This document shows positions 38,501-49,400 of a stretch of DNA of 64,000 nucleotides, piece by piece (the first letter of the stretch is position 1; each line of letters opens with the position of its first letter). Origin of the DNA: Cyanoderma ruficeps (taxonomy: Eukaryota; Chordata; Aves; Passeriformes; Timaliidae); NCBI GenBank assembly GCA_008694505.1, contig VZDJ01007755.1:2371409-2435408 (forward strand). Reading direction: 5' to 3'. The position numbers and the translations under genes were made by a program. The notes under the pieces are model-generated. The model saw only the letters and a program-made list of their open reading frames with translations, was not told the DNA's origin and did not search any database.

Positions 38501-39080
38501 AGCGTGCTTAGTTCAGCTGCCATTCTCCCTTCTACAATTTATTTGCAGGAAACTAAATTATCGTGGTAGCTTGTGTGCCTCAAAGATCTCTCTGGAAACA
38601 CAGATCCCTCCAGCACTGCTGGACCAGAGGAACTGTCCTCAGGCACTTTGACGTCGCTGCAGGTGTGATAGTTGGCTTTCATTCTTGTAGCAAAGGCAGT
38701 GGTGAGGAGAAAGAGAGAATAGGGGCACATCTCCTGTTACAGACATCTTGGCTGTATGAATATGATAGTTTTAAGAAAGTTAGAGGCAAACTAGACCTTT
38801 CCTGTTTTTTTTTCCTCTATAAGATACCAGTTTTGATTCACAAACACACTGCTAGAATGTTCCTGACAGCATCGTTTGGAATGAACATGGAAAGGAGTAA
38901 TGCTTAGAAATGTTGTAGCAAATCAAGAAATGTTATGTAGTGGAAATACTTTCCAGTGTAATAATCAGTAAGGCAGCCAGAAGAAATCAGTGGTGAGATA
39001 CAAGTCCTGGTGAACAGAAGTTTGAATTTGGTGTGGAAAACCAAACACTTTAGAGGTGAAGTTTTGATCCTCCTAGGAAA

Positions 39081-39233
39081 TAAACACAAAAGAAAACCAA
39101 AACAGACAAAAAACCCACACACAAACAAAAAATCAACCAAACAAAAATGCACCAACAAAACCAAACCAGCCAGATGTAAAATAACAAAGCAAAACAAAAA
39201 CTCCCCAAAAAATCACACCCCAAAACAAAACAA
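39081..39233 (-). repeat. A/C-rich low-complexity tract
   Basis: About 150 bases of ACAAAAACC-type sequence, the reverse complement of the T/G tracts elsewhere and the longest one here. Confidence 0.9.
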
Positions 39234-42200
39234 GAAGTGGCTGATAGGCAAGATAGAGTTAGTTTCAGTATTCAAAGGACATCCTGGTTCACTTTTGGGG
39301 ATGCTGAAGAAATGTTAGCATGATGGAAGCAGTGCTTCCATGGGGCAAGGACAGATCATTCAAGTTTGGCTTTGTCAGTCTCATGACTTTAAGGGCTTCT
39401 GTTGTGCTCGGACATCCTCTCTTCTCTTGCTTTACTGAGATGACAAAATGAAGGAATAAAGTAATTTTTCAAAATATTTCTCATGCTCCTAAAATGTAGC
39501 TGTGAAGTGCACAACCTTATTCCTGTTCGTAGTGAAAGATTTCCGGTATTATATGGTCAGTCAGCTACTAATGAAAGGTCACAAAAGTAAAGACAATAAC
39601 TAACCAGTATTCACCAAAAAGCTTAATAAAAACAAAATTGTTGCATTTACAATTATGCTTTTAATTCCAGAGCAGCTCTGGGAGTTTTAGTATTGGGAGG
39701 GTTATTTCACTGATGACTGAATCACAGCACTTCTGCTTGAAAGAGCAGTATCAGTTTGACAACTCAGAGCGTTATTGCTCAACAGCTTTGAGCAGGAAGA
39801 GGAGCCGATAGTCATCTCGGAGGAGTCTGAGGACAGCTTCCAAAGCTGGAGCCTGGCCAGGAGTCTGGGCTAGGCTGTCTTGCTGAGAAGCCTGTGCCAA
39901 AGTCTTTTCCTTCACCCACAGTCATCCAGCACTTCACATTTTGGTCTTGTTCTGTAAATTCTGTCTGTTTTTTTAAAAAACAGTCTTCTTGAAAACCTTA
40001 TTTTAAAATACCAGTGATCTAAAAATAGGACTTGTAATGCAAAAGTGGGGAATTTTTTTTCCTCAGCCACTAGGTGCTTCTGGATATGCTCATTTTAGAC
40101 ATGTTGGTCAAGTGTCAGCTGGATGCTTTAATGCTGTGACTATCCTAGCTCATCTCCAGTTGCTGCTCAAAAACAGGCTGAACAGAGTTGCTGTCTGTTG
40201 CTCTCTAGTCCTAGGCAAGCAAAAGCTTATAGAAATTCCATGAGTGTTAGAAAGTTTTACTTGTTTTCTTCTTGTTCCAATCTTCCATGTTCCCACTTTG
40301 TACATTTACACCAATGGAACAGTCAGCATTAAACTTCATAATGCTCCCATTGGCTTGGAGATCACACCTCTTCGATCCTCGAGGAACCTATAGTACCTCA
40401 AAATACAGCTAGCCCAGAATACATCTGGGAATTTAACAAAGGCCTATGTTTTATCACTGCATCAAACTTACTTCTTTCCTTTGGTTTTTCTTTTACTTTC
40501 CTTTGTTTCCCTACTGGATCCTGGTTTGGTTCCCCATAAAAGATCTTAGATTTGATGGGTTGTATTATCTAGGATTCCAAGTGAATCAGCATTGCTCTAG
40601 TGCCTCAGATGATTTGGGTTTGCATTTTGGGTTTGGTTTTTTGTGTTTTCCAGTTGTCTAAACTTTCCCAGGCCTTTAGCGCTTTAAATGCTGAAGAGTT
40701 TGTTCTGTTCAGGATAGAAAAGCTACAAAAATGTAGCGCCTAAAAAAAAAGTCTTCAAATTCCTATACCTGTTTTTATGTTGCTGTATTCTTTCTGAGAA
40801 CCAAATCTGGCTTTTTAAATCTCCACCTCTTTGCTGCATCCTTCATCACTGCAGAGACACCCTACTTAAGTAACTTTCCACTTATAGCAAAACAGCCCAG
40901 ATTCCTGCATAGTGCATCAACCTCACTCAGAAGGTGATGTTAATACAATAGTGTAACAATGGTAAAGAATTATTCTCTACCTATCTCTTTTAAAAATCCT
41001 TTTAATTTGTGTTGCTATTGTGCTTATGTTAAGCACAATATGTGCTATTTGTGATTATGTTAAGAATATTCATAAATGTAGACTTACATGACCTTTCAAA
41101 CTAGTAAACTGAAAACAAAAAACATTCGCTTTTGTTACAGCAAGGAAATTCCAAGTTAAGGGGCTGGTTTTCACTTTTGGTAGCGAGAAAGATGAGTGCT
41201 TTGCATCTGTTGTGTATCTAATTGTTAGCAGGGTGATGGAAAGGCAGCTCTCCTGTGCACTGTAACTGACTCAAAGAATGACCTAGGGATAAAATTATTT
41301 AACTCCAGGTTTTTACACCTGGCAAAGCAGTGGTTGGTGTCAGTGGGGCGTATTGCTCCCAGCTGCGGATGGATGCTCTCTGATGCAGAACAATAACATG
41401 TTACGTCTTGAAGATGCAGGAAACAGGACTCACAGGCCACAGATTTCTGAAAGTCACAGAAGGCTTTTGAATGCCTTGATTTTTGTCACTCTTCTTGATG
41501 CCAGCTGCTTTTGAGATGCCTGTTTGTTGCACTCATGACCAGGCCATCTTCTTAAATGTTCCTTTCAGGATTTCAGCTTGACTTCACAGAAAAAATATGC
41601 TCAAAAACATGAATGATTTTTTGAAATGTCTGAATCTTTGAAAAACATTTGGAACTTATTAGCCAAAAAGCATTACAAGCAACTGTGAAAGTATTAGGAA
41701 ACAATACTGCATAACACACAGAGCATTTGGCTAGGACAGGCTCTGGATGTGCCATTCACTTCATATATGATGTCAACCACATTTTTTGTTGCCTACTGTA
41801 CAAAAGAAAATTTTTCCACCTTCCAAGTATATTAATTGTACTTGAGACTAATAACAGGGTCACCTAAAGGAATTTAGAAGCATTGGACTTGCAAATTCTT
41901 GTCTACAGTCCAGGGATGGTTAAATGGGACATGCACTACGTGTGGATCAGGTTGTCTTTATCATGCTGAAAATGAAGGTGTCAGATTTGTTGCACATGGA
42001 TAGATCCATTTAGTGATACGATTCTCTTACATGTAAGCAGCTCTCTCCCCAGGAAAACAACTTGCCCTAACAGAAAAGCTCTGCCTCCTGGGTTTCTTCT
42101 GTCCCATGGTGAGTTTTATTTGGTCATATACTACGAAGTCACATAATATTTACTATGTCTTGCAACTCTGTTGCAAATAATGGGGGCTCTCCAAATCAGT

Positions 42201-42393
42201 ACTCACACTCTGTAATTCAAGCCCTTGTCTTAAGATGACACCACTTAGCTAAAGAGCCCCCATAGCCATGTGAGGACTGATTTTCACAACAGGAATTTTT
42301 CATGGCCCTTACCTTGGATTTCTGAGAAGAACCCCAGGTCTTTACAGGTTTTTTGCCATGGGCCCTTTGGAAAATGGAAATCTTTTGAGTAAC

Positions 42394-42446
42394 ATATATA
42401 TTTATATATAATTTCAAATTTTATATATTTTTATATATATATAAAT
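42394..42446. repeat. AT-rich (TA)n-type run
   Basis: ATATATATTTATATATAA and, after a short spacer, TTATATATTTTTATATATAT: almost pure A/T with self-complementary stretches. Confidence 0.85.
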
Positions 42447-42540
42447 GAAAAAACAGTCACATAGCAAAGGAAAAGCAAAACGAAACATCAAAATTTAGGA
42501 GAAAAGCCTATAGGACTTTGTGTGTAGAGTACATGTGCAT

Positions 42541-42576
42541 GTATAGATGTATGTATAGATGTATGTATAGATGTAT
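42541..42576 (+). repeat. Three tandem 12-base units
   Basis: GTATAGATGTAT is repeated three times exactly. Confidence 0.95.
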
Positions 42577-42796
42577 GCACACACGGACACACAACTTTCT
42601 GGATGTTTTCTGGTTACATCTCAGTCAGAGCTATCATGTATCCAGGGTGATTGGTTTCCTCATGGTGCTTTTTGCATCATATAAAAATAGTACTGTACTA
42701 AATAGGTAGCTGCTATGGATCAGGAAAAAACTTTTTCAGGATGCCACAGAGAATTTCTTGGAAATCTGTCTCACGTAATTGTTTGTGAAGTAGGTG

Positions 42797-42850
42797 GGGT
42801 TTTTTGGTGCTTTTTGTTTGGTTTTTTTGTTTGTTTTTTGTTTTTGTTTC
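42797..42850 (+). repeat. T/G-rich low-complexity tract
   Basis: GGGGTTTTTTGGTGC, then GGTTTTTTTG and TTTG units. Confidence 0.9.
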
Positions 42851-43613
42851 TTCTTGAAAACCACCTGTCAGCATAAGAGCAGCATTTTTATGTCAGTGAT
42901 TGTTTTATATCAGAGTTTGTGTACATAGACTTACTTTCTTCTAGTAGAAGTCTTCTCATAAACAACAATTATATATATTTATATAAAATGCATTTCAACT
43001 TTGTTTTCCTTTTAGCAAAATATTCTGTACTTCATGAGGTTAGGGATTGTTTTTGCCAAGAGACTGGTTTTTGCCACTTGTAAAAGTCATTACCCTACTG
43101 CCTTCAGTCAAGATGGCCAAGTGCAACATACGGAATTGCTGTTCTGTGGAAACGTGTTTATTTTTCCAAGAGGTGATTGTGGCTCCCAAAATAGCTTCTG
43201 TGTGACTGTGTAGTAAATTTTAGATTTGCCAGTCTTGGCACTGTCCTTTCAAGCAATTTGTTTCCTCCTCCATATTACTTCAATGGTATCTTTAATGAGT
43301 ATATGTCTCAAGCAGGCACAAGGGCAATTTGAGTCCATCTCATTTCCTGGTAAACATGCAGCCTTCAGTGAAATAAGCTCTTCTGCATTTTAAGTTGTGT
43401 GCAAACTTTCACTTGCATTTATTAGCACTTCCTCAGATCAGCCAGTGTGTATTATAGCAGAAAGTGAAAAATAAGACCCTTCTTGAGTGAGAAGAGTAAG
43501 AGGAAATAAAAGCATAATGTTTATTTTTACTTCTCTTTTAGTATTAATATTGCTAAAGTGGGTGGTGCAAATCAAGCTCGATTGCTTTTATTCTAATAAG
43601 ACCCTTAAATGTT

Positions 43614-44202
43614 TGTCACAGTTTAACCCCAACTGGTAACTAAGCCCCACACAGCCATTCACTCACTCCCCTCTGTGGTATCAGGGAAAGAATCAGAAGG
43701 GTAAAAGCGAGAAAACTCAAGGGTTGAGATAAAGAAATTTAATGGGTAAAGCAAAAGCAGCACATACAAGCAAAGGAAAACCAGGAATTAATTCATCGTT
43801 TCCCACAGGAAGGCCAGTGTTCAGCCACCCCCAGGAAAGCAGGGGTCCATCACACATAATGGCGACTTGGGAAGACAAACTCCATTACTCTGCATGTCCC
43901 CACCTTTCTCCTTCTTCCCCCCACTTTGAATGCTGAGCATGATGCCATATGGTATGAAATATCCCTTTGGTCAGTTGGGGTCAGCTGTCCCAGCTGTGTC
44001 CCCTCTCAACTCCTTGGTACCCCCAGCTGCTCGCTGGTGAGATGGAGTGAGGAGCAGAAGAGGCCTTGACTCTGTGTAAGCCCTGATAAACAATAGCTAA
44101 AACATCTCTGTGTTATCAACAGTTTGTAGCACAAATCCAAAACACATCCCTATACCAGCTATGAATAAAATTGACTCTACCCCAGCCAAAACCATCATGA
44201 CC
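43614..44202 (-). mobile_element. Solo LTR of an endogenous retrovirus (ERVL-like), antisense
   Basis: Read on the minus strand it starts near 44202 with GTCATGATGGTTTTGGCTGG and ends at 43614 with GGGGTTAAACTGTGACA. Internal phrases include AACACAGAGATGTTTTAGCT, GGACACAGCTGGGACAGCTG and CCAAAGGGATATTTCATACC. This matches a long terminal repeat that I recognise as widespread in bird genomes; the ERVL assignment is from memory. Length is about 590 bases. There is no internal viral sequence on either side, so it is a solo LTR left by recombination. It carries no gene. Confidence 0.85.
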
Positions 44203-44408
44203 TTTTTATCCAAAAAGACACTGACAGGTATGGAAAATCGGTAGAAGTTTTGTCTGAAAACCAGGGAGAAATCTCAAAGCATTCCTCAGTGATTAGGAGA
44301 AAAAACATGTTACAGGGATGTTGCAGCATGAAGAAAGCATCAGAAACACAAAGATGGAAAAAGAAAGTCTGGTGAAGTGCAGGAAGGCCTATCTAAGGAG
44401 ACCAGCAG

Positions 44409-45008
44409 TTAAAGGACTGCTCCTTCTTGCAATTCGATTAAGCAAATCTTGTCAACGGCAATGATTAAGGCTGTGAATCCTGACAAATTTATTAAAAATG
44501 CATTGTATGGTATTTTCACTTCCTGCAGAGCAGTCTTATTAAGCATTTGCCTCCATGGGATCCTTGTGTAGGCTTGGTTGCTAAACTTCCACAAGTTGCA
44601 ACATCCTTCATGCCTCATGGGACAGGAGCCAAGGTGCCTTCTGAAGAGGATGTATCTCTTTTCCTGCCAGGGGATGGAAAGGCACAATGCAAAATAGATT
44701 AAAAGAAGCAGTGATTGTCTTTGGTAAGGGTGGCCAGTGGTCTGGGACCACACTGCTGAGAGCAATGGGAGGTGACAGCTGTTTGGGGAGGGGATGTTCT
44801 TCGATAGGCTTCCATCCACGGCCCTATTTATCAGGGCTTTGCCAAGGACAAATGTTTGGGGCTGGAGAGCAAAGGGCTGTGGGGCAGGGGGAACTTTCTG
44901 CTCATGAGAGCTCTCGGCACTTTTCAGCTCTGTAGGGAAGACGTGAACTGCTTGGCTAAAACTGCTTGGGATGGGGCAAGTGCGGTGCTGTCTTCTGCAG
45001 GGTTTCAT
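44409..45008 (-). other. Unexplained 199-codon open reading frame
   Basis: An uninterrupted ATG-to-stop frame on the minus strand, beginning MKPCRRQHRTCPIPSSFSQA. It contains one hydrophobic stretch near residue 100 (SLLLLIYFALCLSI) and scattered cysteines and histidines. I recognise no domain or family. There is no obvious promoter, CpG island or poly(A) arrangement. It lies about 200 bases from the solo LTR. It may be chance, a decayed mobile-element fragment, or part of an unannotated transcript. It is listed for its length, not as a called gene. Confidence 0.2.
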
Positions 45009-46394
45009 TTTAGAAACAAGCTTTATCTCACAGTCTGTCCTTGTCAGAAATAAACTAACAGGCCCGTTCTTATTCTCAAAAAATTACTTCTGGTCCCAAA
45101 TGATTATTTTCTTCATTTTGGGAAAGAGAATTACAACTGAAATACCGCAAAAATTGAGTTGCTGCTTTACAGATAAGGTGATGTTTACATTTACTTTTGG
45201 ACTGCCTCTGTAACACCAGCTAAGACAGATAGCAAATCTTCCAGTCTACCTACACCCAAATGCTTTCTACCTTCCTTTCTTTTTGGCTTTAATGCTGTGT
45301 TGTCCTATATACTGAGTTATGATAATTAGTAATAGAAAAATTATTTAAAAATACTGAAGGTCTGACTTATTTTTATATCAATAAAGCTTTTGTAATTTCT
45401 CAGCTGTCTTGTAGCTTCAGAGAAAATTCAGAGTACCAGCAGAGTAAGTGTAGTGTGGGAGGAGTTCAGCTGAAGCATAAATTAACTGTATTTCATTTCC
45501 CCTTAATAAAGAATTTCAGTTTTTCCACAGCTAACTGTATAATCAATTTGATCCCCTGCTGGCTTGCTAACTTGCTGTTGGCTTTGCTTCAATAATATCA
45601 AGCCTGTAATGAGGGAAATGGGAGGCTCTAATCACACAGAGGAGAAATAAGCAGCTGCAATTGAACGTGTAGTTTAACTGTGCAGAATTTTGCTGCGGCT
45701 TTTATCGCCGAAGAGCTCCAATACATTTCCCCCCCCATGTCCGCCTTGCTTTGGAGACTAAAAAGCAGTGTACTCCTCCAGACTCATTAATCATATTTCA
45801 CTGATTGGGTGACACTAAATACTTAAATCCTATTCAGTTTTCGGCAGCCTTGGGCTCACTCCTTCATCTCTGTAAAGTTTTAGCTGTAAGCTGTACTTGT
45901 GTAGCCAGGGTGAATTGCAGCTCTGCTTTGCTGTGTTAGTAATGTCACATAATTCGTTCCATTCTGCTGTGAAATTGTTAGTCAAAGTATGCTTTAATTG
46001 TAACATTATTGTGCCACAAGTCTGGGAGTGCTTATAAAGAAAAAAGAGAATAAATACAGTATAATAACTGCTGAGTTTGTTTTTCCTGCCTTCACCATGC
46101 CTAGAAATTATACCCTGTGTTATGGGTTTGTTCAGTTACTCACTTGTAATTCCACATTTTTTTTCCAACACTTTGGGTATACAAGACACAAGTTAAACAT
46201 ACAAGATAAACAAAGATTATCTTTAGTCACAGTATCGCCAGACAAAAGACTCTTCTGAGCTAGCAGTCTCCACGCCTACATTTCTATTTCTGCTCTTCAT
46301 TCTAAATGCTCTACTTCTCGTTGCAGATAATCTGCCTGGCAGAACTCTGCAAAAAGGAAAGTCTTTGTGTCAAATTAAACATTTTAGTTATTTG

Positions 46395-46445
46395 TCTGGG
46401 GTTTGGGTTTTTTTGGGTTTTTTTTTGGTTTGGATTGGGTTTTGT
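46395..46445 (+). repeat. T/G-rich low-complexity tract
   Basis: GGGGTTTGGGTTTTTTTGGG followed by further T runs with GG and GGG. Confidence 0.9.
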
Positions 46446-49400
46446 TCGACTTCACTGTTTGTGGGGGAATGACTTCTGCTTCGTATTTGAATTTTTTCTT
46501 GCCAGTGCATGGGGGAAATAACTGGTGAGAAGAAGTGGGGGTTAAAGTTCAATTTTAGTTTTCTGCATCATTTGATCTCATTTTGACTCGTGGCCATGTG
46601 ATCAGGCAGAATTCAGCACAAGGAGAGGAAGAGTGGGGGAGGCTGAGCTAGTGTCAGAAAAGCTTAGAACAAAAGTAAAGATCATTAATTAAAATTTGTT
46701 TTTGTTTATTTTTTTCCTACCTTCCCCAATTATTAATACAAAATTATACTTCATAAACAATTTCTTGTTGCTTCATGTCTTGTTTTGGAATCCCCTATAT
46801 GCAGAGCCCTGATGAAAAAAGCTTTTTTTATCACACACAAACATCACAAGTCAATATTGCTGCAAAGTTATCTGCCTATTTTCTGTGTCATTAGAAAGAC
46901 CTTGATGTCATTCCAGAATATGTGCCCTGTGTATGATGAAAATTTAAAAACCAAAGTGATGTAAATGCAATTAGGAAAACAATCTTGATTTGATTTATAA
47001 ACAGGATGATGCTTACCATTGATTCTGCCAACACAGTGCATATAACAGGGCATGAAATGGCCCTGTTTTTGAGAGGAAAGAGATCTGAACTCATTCGTCA
47101 CCTGTTTTTTCCAGGTTTGAATGGCTGTCACACTGTGTGTGCACGCAGGCAGGTATGTGAACACTTGGTGCCTGCTCAGATATCAAGAAGCTGACAGGAG
47201 ATGGGATGGCTCCTTGCCTTTGCACTCTTTCAGTCTCAGAGGACCACACTGTCACCAACAGTGCCAGAGCTCTGTTTTTCCTACTGCTGTGTTTGGGCAG
47301 AACTTGTCAGAAACAGCCCAAAACCAGAGTACAGAAGAAATCCTGCAGGCCACAGCCTGGCAGGGTGGAGTCCTGGGGATGCTGTTCGGGGCTGAGCAGC
47401 AGCTACAGGTGCCATGGAGGAGGCAGTCTGGTTGTAAATCAGGGATAAGCCAAGTTCATGTGCTTATTTCATGGGTAACAGCCAGAGGAAGAGTTTTTGA
47501 GGAGTGAGGGATCCTAGATATGTGATGGTGGGCATTCTCTGACACTCTTTTGTATGCTGGCTTGACTGAGCAGTTCCACTTTTATGTTGTTTTCTAGTAG
47601 GATCCCAAGATTTATGCAGCAGATGAGTCTTTCTATCTTGGCTCAAAAGACAGAGTTGCATAGCCTTTTAATTCTGGTGAGTCACCATTTTCAAGTCTGA
47701 GTGCATAAAATTAAGGATGAGAAGCATGCTGGTTTGGTTTTAGCCCTTAAGAAAGGAAAAAAAGAATTATTAATGAAGTTTTATGGTTCTCCCTTTGCAT
47801 AAGGAAGAGTGGCTTCTATTACAACATGACTAGTCCAAAGTTTCAGAGAATAACAGCAGCACTGAGGAAGAAGTGCACACAAACCCTACTGGGTCTGTAG
47901 TAGCAATTATATTTGTTAGAAACTAGGCCAGGAAATGCCCATCCTCCAGACATTTGCCAGTAGCAGCCATTACCTGAAGCACTGGTTGAGAGAGAAGAGC
48001 TGAGAAGTCTTGAAATAGAGTCAGGGACAACACAATTTAAAGGAAGCTTTGGCAGGATGAGGGACTACCAAAATCTAATAGCAGTGGAGCTCTTTGCTAA
48101 ACAGCAAAGTTTGTGGCTTTACACTTCAAATGATTTAATATGATTTGAGTGTCAGCTTTCAGAATGACACGTTACTAAAATTTTGGTCAGAATTCTTGTG
48201 AAAAATGCAGATAATGAGCCACTGGTCCTCATGATGAATATTGTTCATGAAATAATTTAAGAATTATTGAGAGCATATACATCTAAAAAGAAGCTGCTTG
48301 TCTTCTCCTTTCAGATCTTGACTCTTTTGTTGTGACTGATGGAGATGTCATTTGGCACAAGGCCTTTGCAAAATGAAGCCTTTCTACGTGGGACTAGCAG
48401 AGAGAATGACAACTCATTTCTAATTTGCCACCATTCATCTGCAACAGACTTTGAATGGTTTCTGGCTGGAATGGTTTGACTCAATCAAAAAATATACCCA
48501 TTGCCAACCCCCTTCTTCATTTCCCTCCAACATGTTTTATCTAATGTTTCCAAACTCTGCCTCTAGTAACATTTCTGAAGGGGAAGTTTTAAAACCTCTT
48601 AAGAGTTTTATGTTCTCCTTGCAACCTTTCAGGCTTTTTCTCTCCTTCTACCCTTCATTTCAGTTTGTTTCAATCTATGCCAGCGTGCTGCATGTCTTCT
48701 AGGAGTGAAAACTGAGCCAGATTTAGCTAGAAGGAGTGTCTTTCTCTGCTCTATTAGAAAAGAAATGTCACAGTAGCAGCCTGATTTTTACATCCTTTTT
48801 GTGCTACTGCATCACGTTGTGAAACCGCCTCCAAATCGCTGTCTGGTGTCACCTCCAGGGCTGCCTGGGCACTCCTGCTTCGGCCGCTCTGCCCTCCCTT
48901 CACTGCCTTTGCCTGTACTCTTCCTATAGTCATTTTCAAAGCTTGTTACTGTATTTTCTTACACTGTTTTCATTGTCTCTGGGTTTTGTTTTGGTTTTTT
49001 TTGTACTATCTCCATTCTCATTATGCCATCAGACCCTCTCATTTTAGCATGATATGATGTGATTAGAGATCTGCCATTGTATTAATGAAGCTGCTAAATG
49101 AGATGAAACCAATTTATAAACCTCCTTAAACTCATGGAAAACTAAATAAACTCACATTCTCACTGCTTACCTTTCTGGTTTTTAAAGATGTCTTTAAATG
49201 GCTTTCAAACCATATAAGTCAGCTTGAAGTCACCCTTAATGTAAGATTAACAAGACATATCACCAACCGTCACACAAACCTGTGAAACAGGCCCTGCTAT
49301 TATTTCGTGAGGACAACCAGGTTGGGGATTACAGGTGTTACTTCCATTTTCAAAGCATTTTAAATAAAATTGTATCATCAATTTTTTAAAACGACATTTC

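Larger units (their letters stand above)
38501..43613. other. Intergenic, no gene recognised
   Basis: About 5.1 kb. It contains an A/C-rich tract (39081-39233), an AT-rich run (42394-42446), a 12-base tandem repeat (42541-42576) and a T/G-rich tract (42797-42850). No supported coding region. Confidence 0.65.

Noticed and set aside
38904..39318. Overlapping frames rich in K, T, N, Q (+) or F, C, V (-)
   Set aside because: They are translations of the A/C-rich low-complexity tract.
42541..42576. Short regularly spaced repeats considered as a CRISPR-like array
   Set aside because: The units are directly tandem with no spacers, and the sequence is a vertebrate genome.
42518..42709. Frame with repeated CMYR units
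   Set aside because: It is the translation of the three 12-base tandem repeats, not a protein repeat.
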